From Bryobacterales bacterium (GTDB lineage Bacteria > Acidobacteriota > Terriglobia > Bryobacterales > Bryobacteraceae), in contig JADYZL010000388.1 in assembly GCA_020853155.1 (NCBI GenBank), forward strand, positions 1-6,865: a DNA stretch of 6,865 nt, given 5' to 3'. Made by a program: the position numbers and the translations under genes. Below the pieces are notes generated by a model. The model worked only from the letters and a program-made list of their open reading frames with translations, ran no database searches and had not been told where the DNA came from. This document shows positions 1 to 6,422 of the stretch, piece by piece; position 1 is the first letter of the stretch, and each line of letters starts with the position of its first letter.

Positions 1-53
1 AATTGCCCTTTAGCCGCCTGATTCCTCGTCAGGCTCCGGCGTAAGACGATTTC

Positions 54-1235
54 ATGAGTGCATCAATTTCAAAACCTACCGTAAAACCCGCCAATCCCTG
101 CTTTTCCTCCGGGCCCTGCGCGAAGCGGCCGGGCTGGAGCCTGGGCTCGCTCGACGCCTCACTCACCGGACGCTCTCACCGCGCCGCACCCGCGAAGGCG
201 AAGTTGCAGCAGGTGATTGACCTGCATAAGTCCCTTCTGGGCATCCCCGCCGATTACCACGTGGGCATCGTCCCGGCCAGCGATACCGGCGCCGTCGAAA
301 TGGCGATGTGGTCTCTGCTCGGCCAGCGAGGCGTGGATCTCTTCGCATGGGAGGCGTTCAGCAGCGATTGGCTCAAAGACGCCACCGGCCAACTGAAGCT
401 ATCGGACGTGCGCGCTTTCGAGGCGCCTTACGGCGAGCTTCCCGATCTTTCCCAGTACGATGGCGCGCGCGATGCCGTGTTCGTGTGGAACGGCACCACC
501 TCCGGCGTGTGCGTGCCGAATGCGGATTGGATTCCCGCCGATCGCGAAGGTCTCACGATTTGTGACGCCACGTCCGCCGTCTTCGCCTACGACCTGCCCT
601 GGGAGAAACTCGACGTCATTACCTGGAGTTGGCAGAAGGTGCTGGGGTCCGAGGCGGCCCATGGCATGCTGGTGCTCAGCCCGCGGGCGGTGGCGCGCCT
701 CGAAAGTTATCAGCCCGCCCGGCCCCTGCCGAAAATCTTCCGCATGGCGAACAAGGGCAAATTCAGCGCCGGCATCTTTCACGCGGAGACCATCAACACG
801 CCATCCATGCTGGCAACGGCGGATTGCCTCGATGCCCTCGCCTGGGTGGAGAGCATCGGCGGCCTCAAGAGCACTATCTCGCGCTCTCAGGAAAGCCTCC
901 GTGTGATCACGGATTGGGTGGCAGCCAGCGATTGGATCGGCTTTCTCGCGGCCACACCCGAGATGCGTTCCGCCACTTCGGTCTGCCTCAAGATCACGGA
1001 CCCGTGGCTGCTCAGCCAACCGGATGATGCCCGCCTCGCCTTCGTGAAAGAGATGCTGAAGCCGCTCGATAAAGAAAAAGCGGGCTACGACCTGGCGAGC
1101 TACCGGACGGCTCCGGCGGGCATCCGGATCTGGTGCGGCGCGACGGTCGAGACTTCCGATGTCACCGCGCTGCTCCCGTGGCTCGATTGGGCTTACGCCA
1201 CGGCGAAAGCGGCTCGCCAACAGGCCGGCGCGTAG
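54..1235 (+). CDS. serC: Phosphoserine aminotransferase (archaeal/Methanosarcina-type SerC)
   Basis: Cytoplasmic PLP enzyme of the serine pathway that converts 3-phosphohydroxypyruvate plus glutamate to O-phosphoserine plus 2-oxoglutarate. The 393-residue protein reads as a complete fold-type I aminotransferase. FSSGPCAKRPGW (residues 17-28) is the N-terminal substrate loop and SHR at 41-43 carries a likely carboxylate-binding Arg. SDTGA (76-80) is the cofactor phosphate loop, W106 stacks on PLP, and D171 in CDATSA contacts the pyridine nitrogen. K195 in SWQKVLG is the Schiff-base lysine, and N248-T249 bind phosphate from the partner subunit. These roles are assigned by analogy with E. coli SerC. 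SDTGA and the Trp-rich lysine motif point to the TIGR01365-type branch rather than the E. coli branch. The ATG at 54 places the conserved loop at the usual distance from the N terminus, though no clear Shine-Dalgarno precedes it. The gene converges on the HEAT-repeat gene across an 80-base gap. Confidence 0.93.
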   Translation: MSASISKPTVKPANPCFSSGPCAKRPGWSLGSLDASLTGRSHRAAPAKAKLQQVIDLHKSLLGIPADYHVGIVPASDTGAVEMAMWSLLGQRGVDLFAWEAFSSDWLKDATGQLKLSDVRAFEAPYGELPDLSQYDGARDAVFVWNGTTSGVCVPNADWIPADREGLTICDATSAVFAYDLPWEKLDVITWSWQKVLGSEAAHGMLVLSPRAVARLESYQPARPLPKIFRMANKGKFSAGIFHAETINTPSMLATADCLDALAWVESIGGLKSTISRSQESLRVITDWVAASDWIGFLAATPEMRSATSVCLKITDPWLLSQPDDARLAFVKEMLKPLDKEKAGYDLASYRTAPAGIRIWCGATVETSDVTALLPWLDWAYATAKAARQQAGA

Positions 1236-1315
1236 CTCCCGGAACCCAACGCAGTACTTTCGCGAATACCCGGTGCGCCGACGAGAGTGGCTCGAAGCGC
1301 CCGGGTTTTCCCGTC
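1236..1315. other. Convergent intergenic gap, no convincing terminator
   Basis: This 80-base stretch lies between the stop codons of the aminotransferase gene and the HEAT-repeat gene. The only fold seen is a 4-bp CGGG/CCCG stem with a TTTT loop at 1302-1313, with no T tract after it on either strand. A bidirectional terminator would be expected here, but the sequence does not show a classical one. Confidence 0.5.
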
Positions 1316-2650
1316 TTATCCGGCGATGCGGCTCCGCAGCACCTGCAGCGCTCGCAGCGCTTCTTTCCCGACTTCCACGTCTCGATCCTGGCTCAGCCTT
1401 TCCAGGTACGGCACGGAATCCGCGCCACCGCTGCGCGCCATCACGTTGCACAGCGCGATGCGTTCGTCCCGTGTGCCGCCTTCGAGGAAGCGGTAGAGCG
1501 CGCCGCGCACATCCTGGTTGCGCGCCAGTTCGGTGAGAAACGCCTGCGCTACGGAGCGGTATGCGCTCTTGTTGGTTTCATTCACCAGATAGGTCAGCGG
1601 GCTGAACGTCTCCGTGCTGTTGTCTCCGGTGGCAACCAGCGCGAAGGCGAGCGAAAGGCGCGGAGAGCGCTTCGTCTCCTCATTGAACTTCTCCCGCAGC
1701 ATGGCCACGTCGTCGCGGCTGCCGAGACGTCCAAGGCCCTCCGCGGCGCCTGCCCGCATGTTCTCGTCCTTATCGTTCAAGTACGTGAGGAACGTCTCCC
1801 GGCTGCGCGGACGCGCAAGCATGGCAATCGCCTCCAGGGCGGCTCGCCGCACGTCCTTATCCCGCGAGCGGGCAAGCAGGTTCTCAAGGCTCGGAAGCGC
1901 GTTCTCATTCCGCAGCATCCCGGTGGTCTCGATGGCCGCTAGCTGGATCTTCTTGTCCGGGTCACTCAATAGATAAGCAATCTGCGAAGCAACCTCGGGA
2001 TCCCCGATCTTCTGTAGGGCGTTGAGTGATTCATAGATCACCTTGTCGTCACGGGTCTTCAATCCGGCCAGCAGTTCCGGAATGGCCAGTTTGCCACGAA
2101 GGATGCCCACACCGCGCGCCGCGTTGGCGCGCGATTCCATGCTCATGCCGCTCTTGATGAGTTTCGCGATGGCTTCAATCACTTCGGGCCGCGCATGAAC
2201 GTAGGGGTCCACCACGCGGTCACTCACTTCCGTGAAGCGCGACTTGATCGAGCGGGTAAAATTGTTCCAAACGGCGGAAACCCCGGTCTGAAAATAGCCG
2301 GGCAGATAAATGTTCACGAGACCGTCCACGGCGAGCACCTGGACCTCCGCGTCGTTATCCTGGGTGGCCTGGATCAGCAGCGGAATCGACGCCTGCGTGC
2401 CGATCTCGGCGATGGCCTTCACGGCCTCCTGCCGCACGGACCGGTCCACGTCCTGCAGCACCGGCACGAGTTGCGGCAGCGCGGATGCCCCTTGCTTGGC
2501 CAGTTCACTTACGGCCTTCCGCCGCTCTTTCACCTGGTCGCTATTCAGTTCCTGCGCATTCCCCATCGGAAGCGCGCACACTGCCATCAACAGGACGAAG
2601 GGGAGCAAGCCGCGGAAGCGGTAGGCGGCGCGTAACGTGCATCGATACAT
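1316..2650 (-). CDS. Exported HEAT-repeat protein
   Basis: This 444-residue protein has an N-terminal signal peptide: basic residues to about 13, a hydrophobic core at 15-28, and probable cleavage after GNA (30-32). It should therefore act in the periplasm or on the envelope. The rest is alpha-helical HEAT/PBS-lyase-type repeats of about 30 residues, seen as recurring A-x-x-A-L/I and P-x-L-x-x-L-L patterns. They occur at about 42-68, 69-97 and 98-115, then from 172 in nearly continuous series (for example 199-229, 230-262, 263-292, 293-322) to about 440. Residues 116-155, aromatic and charged (WNNF, SRF, DPYV), interrupt the array and fit no repeat. Such repeats form a curved protein-binding scaffold; no catalytic motif is visible, so the partner is unknown. 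The start is ATG at 2650, with only a weak GGGA upstream. The gene begins 27 bases after the stop of the Coa1-like gene on the same strand, suggesting co-transcription. Confidence 0.85.
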   Translation of the reverse strand: MYRCTLRAAYRFRGLLPFVLLMAVCALPMGNAQELNSDQVKERRKAVSELAKQGASALPQLVPVLQDVDRSVRQEAVKAIAEIGTQASIPLLIQATQDNDAEVQVLAVDGLVNIYLPGYFQTGVSAVWNNFTRSIKSRFTEVSDRVVDPYVHARPEVIEAIAKLIKSGMSMESRANAARGVGILRGKLAIPELLAGLKTRDDKVIYESLNALQKIGDPEVASQIAYLLSDPDKKIQLAAIETTGMLRNENALPSLENLLARSRDKDVRRAALEAIAMLARPRSRETFLTYLNDKDENMRAGAAEGLGRLGSRDDVAMLREKFNEETKRSPRLSLAFALVATGDNSTETFSPLTYLVNETNKSAYRSVAQAFLTELARNQDVRGALYRFLEGGTRDERIALCNVMARSGGADSVPYLERLSQDRDVEVGKEALRALQVLRSRIAG

Positions 2651-2677
2651 AGTCCCAAGCTAACATGCCCATCGCGG

Positions 2678-3235
2678 CTACTGGGCCGGTTGCGCGGGTA
2701 ACTCCTGGGGCGAGGGGTCCGGCGGGAGGGCCTCGGGCTGTGGAAACCGGCTCTCGCCCGGCGGAACGGAGGCCAGGAGCGGGATGCGCTGCTCCGTGCC
2801 GCTCACTTCGAATTCCAGGATGGAATAGCGCCACACCCCGGCTCTCTTCTGACCTTCCACATAAAGCGTGCCGGCGCCCTTCGGGCCGTGAAGAGGAATT
2901 GAAAGACTCGCATCCGCCGATGCGCCAGAGCTATTGACGGAGCCCGTCACGAACCAGCCTTCTTCGATCGGTTCGCCGAGCGCGGCCCTCACCTCCGCGT
3001 TCCCGCGGGCCAGGTCAACGGCTTCGGCATATGCCCCCGAGGATTTCACCAGGCTCATCACCCAGAGCGCGATGGCCGCCACGAAGCCAACCACCATCAG
3101 GAGAAGCAGCGCCACCAGCGCGCAACCGCCGGCGATGGCCATCTTCTTGTTGCGCTGAAACCAGGATGGGCGCCGCTCATAGGGTGGCAATGGCGGCATG
3201 TAATAGGGTTGCTGCGGGGGGTATGGGGAACCCAT
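2678..3235 (-). CDS. Small membrane protein with Coa1-like (cytochrome oxidase assembly factor 1) domain
   Basis: This is a predicted 185-residue single-pass membrane protein. Residues 1-25 are rich in Pro and Tyr (PYPPQQPYYMPPLPPY). A basic patch (RNKK, 28-31) precedes one transmembrane helix at about 33-62. Residues 68-152 form an extramembrane domain with RAALGEPIEEGW, IPLHGPKGAGTLYV and KRAGVWRYSILEFEV. This matches the Coa1/TIM21-like fold (PF08695), whose typical features are LG-P-I...GW and L-x-GPKG...KR-x-G-W. The tail (155-185) is Pro-rich and probably disordered. Yeast Coa1 assists cytochrome oxidase assembly; bacterial members are uncharacterised, and no oxidase gene lies in the window, so that role should not be assumed. 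I chose ATG at 3235 because AGGA lies 5 bases upstream of it. An in-frame ATG at 3274 would add 13 residues but has poor initiation signals. The gene is followed 27 bases later by the HEAT-repeat gene. Confidence 0.8.
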   Translation of the reverse strand: MGSPYPPQQPYYMPPLPPYERRPSWFQRNKKMAIAGGCALVALLLLMVVGFVAAIALWVMSLVKSSGAYAEAVDLARGNAEVRAALGEPIEEGWFVTGSVNSSGASADASLSIPLHGPKGAGTLYVEGQKRAGVWRYSILEFEVSGTEQRIPLLASVPPGESRFPQPEALPPDPSPQELPAQPAQ

Positions 3236-3351
3236 AAATTTCCTGTCGCTTACCGCTTCCCTTCCTTGGCCCACCGGCGATCAGCAGGACACCTCGTACA
3301 GCATACACGAACCGGGGAACTCTCCACTGCCGGGCCAGGGCAACAGACGCC
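3236..3351 (-). promoter_or_regulatory. Gap between CHR pair and Coa1-like gene, possible internal promoter
   Basis: This 116-base stretch on the minus strand is long enough to hold a promoter for the Coa1-like/HEAT pair. The best -10-like hexamer is TATGCT (minus strand, near 3303-3308), but no good -35 sits 16-18 bases before it. A 4-bp TGCC/GGCA stem nearby is too weak to call a terminator. The AGGA at 3241-3244 is the ribosome binding site that fixes the downstream start. Confidence 0.3.
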
Positions 3352-3885
3352 TCAGACCGGAAGTCCGGGCAGAAAGAAGGAAATCGCCAGCATCGCCAAC
3401 GCGGCGGCGGCAATCACCCAGACGGTATCGAGGCGGCTGGCGACAAGCACCACCAGGGCCGCCGCGGCCACGCCCCAGGCGGCCGGCGAATTCAGCGCGC
3501 TCGCGGACAAGTCGTACGCCGTTCCCACCATCAGCCCCACGCTTGCAATTACCACGGCATGGATCGCGGAGCGCATCCGCCGGCCCTCCCGGTGCGCATG
3601 GAGCAACCGGAGGATCGGGATGGCCAGCAGCGCGGGCGTCACGAGCGCCAGCAGCCCGGCGAGCGCCCCCGGATAACCTGCCGCAAAGAATCCCACGCAG
3701 ACCACGTGCAGCCCGTTCGGCCCCGGCGTCGAGCGGCCAATCACGATCGCCGTGTTCAATTGATCGTCCGTGATCGCGTGCCGCTTGACAACCAGCTCAT
3801 CCCGCATGACAGGGATCACGGTCATGCCGCTGAATGCGCTCACCGTCGCTTTGAGCAGCAACAGGTAGAGCAGGAACACATTCAT
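3352..3885 (-). CDS. Chromate transporter (CHR) family protein, C-terminal half-size partner
   Basis: This 177-residue integral membrane protein is one CHR domain (PF02417), the second partner of a split CHR transporter. Near the N terminus FSGMTVIPVMRDELV (18-32) corresponds to the family's FGG...E motif. ITDDQLNTAIVIGRSTPGPNG (38-58) carries the hallmark PGP loop. Hydrophobic segments follow at roughly 60-95 and 107-175, separated by a basic loop (HAHREGRRMR). CHR proteins export chromate or related oxyanions, but many uncharacterised members may carry other anions. Short CHR proteins usually come as adjacent pairs (for example ywrA/ywrB of Bacillus subtilis) acting together. The ATG overlaps the stop of the upstream partner as ATGA (3882-3885), with AGGGG 6 bases before it, which strongly implies translational coupling. 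FSGM in place of FGG(G/P) is unusual, so substrate is uncertain. Confidence 0.88.
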   Translation of the reverse strand: MNVFLLYLLLLKATVSAFSGMTVIPVMRDELVVKRHAITDDQLNTAIVIGRSTPGPNGLHVVCVGFFAAGYPGALAGLLALVTPALLAIPILRLLHAHREGRRMRSAIHAVVIASVGLMVGTAYDLSASALNSPAAWGVAAAALVVLVASRLDTVWVIAAAALAMLAISFFLPGLPV

Positions 3886-4559
3886 GCCTCACCCCTGTCA
3901 CCGCTCGATTCGGGAAGGAGAAACCCAACGAGCGCAGCCATGCCCAGTATGGGGAGAGGCGATAAACCCGCAACCAGCATGAGCGACAGACTCGCGAGGA
4001 GGAGAGCGACATGCCGCGGCCAATTCCGCGTCCTACAGTAAGGCTGCATGATGGACCACCCCGCAGCCAGCATCACGCCGATCGCCGCCGCCATTGCCCC
4101 CCGCAGCGCCGTCGCAAACCACGCAAGCCCCTTCAACTCCTCGTAGGCAAGCAGCATCCCCAAGGCAATCGCGGCGCAAGGAAGGACCGCTGCCGCCATC
4201 CCCAGTAACGCTCCGCGCCATCGGTCAAAACTCCAGCCCACGGCTGCGCAGAAAGCCAGAATGCTTGTGCCGGGCGTGATCCGCGCCACCGCGAAGCAAA
4301 GCCCGTATTGTTCCGCGCTCAGCCACGCCTTCCGCTCCACCAGTTCCCGCTGAAACACGCCGAGAATCGTGCTTCCTCCGCCAAAGGTCCCGTTCACGAC
4401 TCGCGCGGTCAGCGTAGCGAAATCCCTCAAGCACACCGGCGCGGTTTCACCGGATACCGGAACGCTCGCGGGCGGGAGCGGCTCTTGGCGGAAAGCTTCC
4501 ATGCATTCAATGTAGCGGGTCTTGGGAAGCTTCGAGCGCAGATCGCCTCCGGCCGTCAT
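3882..4559 (-). CDS. Chromate transporter (CHR) family protein, N-terminal half-size partner
   Basis: This membrane protein of about 225 residues is a single CHR domain (PF02417) and the first gene of the split pair. The domain starts near residue 43 with LRDFATL. It then shows TFGGGSTILGVFQRELVERK (58-77) and AWLSAEQYGLCFAVARITPG (78-97), the classical amphipathic start of CHR proteins. Hydrophobic helices follow at about 118-140, 146-170 and 182-215. Its loop reads ITPGTSI rather than the usual PGP, so key residues differ from characterised chromate exporters. The start is uncertain. I chose ATG at 4559 (weak GGGG upstream). TTG at 4577, with AGGG 9 bases before it, would add 6 residues, and ATG at 4502 would remove 19 but has no ribosome binding site. 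All three keep the domain intact. The stop overlaps the partner's start by 4 bases, indicating coupled translation. Confidence 0.85.
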   Translation of the reverse strand: MTAGGDLRSKLPKTRYIECMEAFRQEPLPPASVPVSGETAPVCLRDFATLTARVVNGTFGGGSTILGVFQRELVERKAWLSAEQYGLCFAVARITPGTSILAFCAAVGWSFDRWRGALLGMAAAVLPCAAIALGMLLAYEELKGLAWFATALRGAMAAAIGVMLAAGWSIMQPYCRTRNWPRHVALLLASLSLMLVAGLSPLPILGMAALVGFLLPESSGDRGEA

Positions 4560-4680
4560 CGCCCCGGAAGGAGACAATCCGGGTTACCCTAAAAGGGATG
4601 TGTGGGTCGTTTTTTTTCGCCTGCCAACGGAGCGTTAACCCAGAGAAGCGATGAATCCCGGTTCGTGTAGGAGATTACCG
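4560..4680. promoter_or_regulatory. Divergent intergenic region between CHR operon and secreted protein gene
   Basis: The start regions of two divergently transcribed units face each other here, so both promoters are expected in about 120 bases. I see an 8-T run (4610-4617), a small perfect inverted repeat CCCTAAAAGGG (4587-4597), and GGGTTA (4581-4586) matched by TAACCC (4636-4641). TTGGCA on the minus strand (about 4623-4628) resembles a -35 box, but no matching -10 lies at the right distance. No promoter can be assigned firmly. Confidence 0.35.
4669..4673 (+). promoter_or_regulatory. Shine-Dalgarno deciding the start at 4681
   Basis: AGGAG lies 7 bases before ATG 4681. An in-frame ATG at 4651 is preceded only by AGAGAAG at poor spacing and would add ten residues (with internal Cys and Arg) ahead of the signal peptide. 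The downstream ATG is therefore the better start. Confidence 0.7.
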
Positions 4681-6399
4681 ATGAATTCCATCATGTTTTC
4701 GAGATGGCTTGATCCGCGATTCACCGGCGCTCTGCGGCTGTTCGGCGCATGCGTGATGCCGATGCTCCTGCTATCGGCAACAATCTTGGCGCAGCAGGCG
4801 GGCGAATTGACGCCGGTGCAACTCGCCGCAAGCGCGCCCGGGACCATCGTGATAAATGGCGTGTCCCATACATTCACAGGCGACCCATGGGAAGCGAAGA
4901 TCGCCATGCTGGACCTCTCAAAGCCCCTGATCATTACACCCGCTCCCCCACTAGTCTTGCGCCCTGGATTCGAATACCGTTTAGCTTCGTTCCAGCTTGA
5001 TTTGGGGCCAGCCAATGATCCGAGATACAGATACTTCAAGGCAGAATCCGCAACGATCCCCGATCCTCATGGACTGGTGCGGATTGGCGTGGAGTTTGGC
5101 CGCTATATTGAAATCAAAGTCATTGTCGAAGGTCCCGGCCAAGTCTTCCAAAGTCCGGCGCCGTACCCCGACAGCTATCTCCCATCTCCGGTGAGTCTCC
5201 ATCTTGAGGCGATTCCCAATCCAGGCGCGGTCTTTTCTGGCTGGTTTTCGGACCGGAAGGGATACGGCCTTGGTCTAGTGCGAGGAACCTTCACTGAACC
5301 GGAGACATTTGTTGCGCGCTTCGCCATCCCGAAAGTCCCACCGCCGGCGTTGGTGATCGAAGGCAGCATCCCCACATTTCACTGTCGCGGAACGCCTGAA
5401 GTGCGCGACGCCATGATTCGGGTCAGGGCCACAAGTAACGTGACACCGGCATCCATATTCGCGAACTGCAGTGATTCCAATGTATGGGTCATGACCGTCC
5501 CATCGAACGACACGACGCCATTTGATCTCAGGTTGAGAGTCGGCGTCCCTCCATCGGCCGTCTATCATGTTCCCGATGGAGAGTATTCCTGCAACCTTCT
5601 GATCGGTCGCCAGGATGGCGGCCAGGATGTGTCGATCCCCTTCAAGGTAGTTGTGGGCCCCTACACCCCCGAACCGGAATCAACCGATGCGGTGGCGGAA
5701 GCGGTAGTCAATGCCGCCTCCTACCTTCCTCAATCCATCGCCGCCGGTTCCATCTTTTCTATATTCGGCAAGCGCTTGGCAACCGGCGAAGCGCATGCCC
5801 AATCGCTTCCGCTGCCGGCAACTCTGGCTGGCACGCAGGTTCGCCTGAGTATCGGGGGCCAATCCTGGCTGATGCCGCTCTTCTATGTATCTCCGGGCCA
5901 GGTGAATTTCCTGGTCCCCGCGGAAGCGCCAAATGGAGGCGGATTCCTCTCCGTAATCCGCGATGACAAGGCAGGGCCGCCCCGCAGCGTCACGATCGAA
6001 AGCACCGCGCCCGCGCTGTTCACCGCCAATGCCGACGGCAAGGGCGCGCCCTCCGGCTATGTCATCCGCGCATTGGGGGAGAGGCAGGAGCGGGATGAAA
6101 TTGCATACTGCCCCGAGGGCGGGCCGTGCGCCCCCCTTCCATTGATTTCCACCGATCCCAACGAAGACGTGTTCCTCATTCTATTTGGAACCGGGTTCCG
6201 GAATGACCGCCGCTCGGTTCCCGAAGCGCGCATCGGCACAGCCATGGCGGAGGTCACCTTCTTCGGTCCGCACCCGGACTTTGCCGGGCTCGATCAGATC
6301 AACGTGAAGATCCCTCGCGCCTTACTCGGCAGCGGGCCCCAAACCCTTGTTCTCCGCCATTCCGGAAAGGAAACCAACGAAGTCACCGTCCATTTTTGA
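4681..6399 (+). CDS. Secreted modular protein with Soli_cterm (TIGR03437) C-terminal domain
   Basis: This 572-residue exported protein of unknown function has a signal peptide at about 13-38 (hydrophobic core FGACVMPMLLLSATILA, cleavage near AQ/Q). The N-terminal part (40-140) matches nothing I recognise. Residues 142-214 (IEIKVIVEGPGQV, then SLHLEAIPNPGAVFSGW and ending VARF) resemble the divergent InlB B-repeat (PF18998). Residues 222-327 look like an Ig/BACON-type beta-sandwich. From about 340 to the end is the TIGR03437 module: VVNAASY (342-348), GSIFSIFGKRLA, FYVSPGQVNFLVP (401-413), VFLILFGTGFRN (497-508) and GLDQINVKIP (536-545). TIGR03437 proteins are large families in Solibacter-group acidobacteria and are presumed to be surface or secreted. 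A CPEGGPC pair (Cys 477 and 483) could form a disulfide. The start is ATG 4681. G+C is visibly lower in the first half than in the C-terminal module, suggesting a mosaic origin. Confidence 0.85.
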   Translation: MNSIMFSRWLDPRFTGALRLFGACVMPMLLLSATILAQQAGELTPVQLAASAPGTIVINGVSHTFTGDPWEAKIAMLDLSKPLIITPAPPLVLRPGFEYRLASFQLDLGPANDPRYRYFKAESATIPDPHGLVRIGVEFGRYIEIKVIVEGPGQVFQSPAPYPDSYLPSPVSLHLEAIPNPGAVFSGWFSDRKGYGLGLVRGTFTEPETFVARFAIPKVPPPALVIEGSIPTFHCRGTPEVRDAMIRVRATSNVTPASIFANCSDSNVWVMTVPSNDTTPFDLRLRVGVPPSAVYHVPDGEYSCNLLIGRQDGGQDVSIPFKVVVGPYTPEPESTDAVAEAVVNAASYLPQSIAAGSIFSIFGKRLATGEAHAQSLPLPATLAGTQVRLSIGGQSWLMPLFYVSPGQVNFLVPAEAPNGGGFLSVIRDDKAGPPRSVTIESTAPALFTANADGKGAPSGYVIRALGERQERDEIAYCPEGGPCAPLPLISTDPNEDVFLILFGTGFRNDRRSVPEARIGTAMAEVTFFGPHPDFAGLDQINVKIPRALLGSGPQTLVLRHSGKETNEVTVHF

Positions 6400-6422
6400 G
6401 ATACAGCTTGGAAGATTCGTTC

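Noticed and set aside
1302..1313. CGGG-TTTT-CCCG as a bidirectional terminator
   Set aside because: The stem is only 4 bp and no T tract follows on either strand, so chance is a sufficient explanation.
399..1451. 350-codon open frame antisense to the aminotransferase gene
   Set aside because: Its product is rich in Arg, Gly and Ala with no recognisable motif, as expected for the shadow frame of a high-G+C gene. The plus-strand frame has full aminotransferase motifs.
1133..1942. 269-codon plus-strand open frame spanning the aminotransferase end and the HEAT gene
   Set aside because: It crosses a convergent gene boundary and overlaps two well-supported genes. Its product is a low-complexity Arg/Ala-rich sequence without domain signals.
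3272..3274. Upstream ATG as start of the Coa1-like protein
   Set aside because: It lacks a good ribosome binding site, whereas ATG 3235 has AGGA at 5-base spacing; the added 13 residues are not part of the domain.
3177..3413. 78-codon minus-strand open frame filling the gap after the CHR pair
   Set aside because: It overlaps the ends of both flanking genes out of frame and its product shows no motif.
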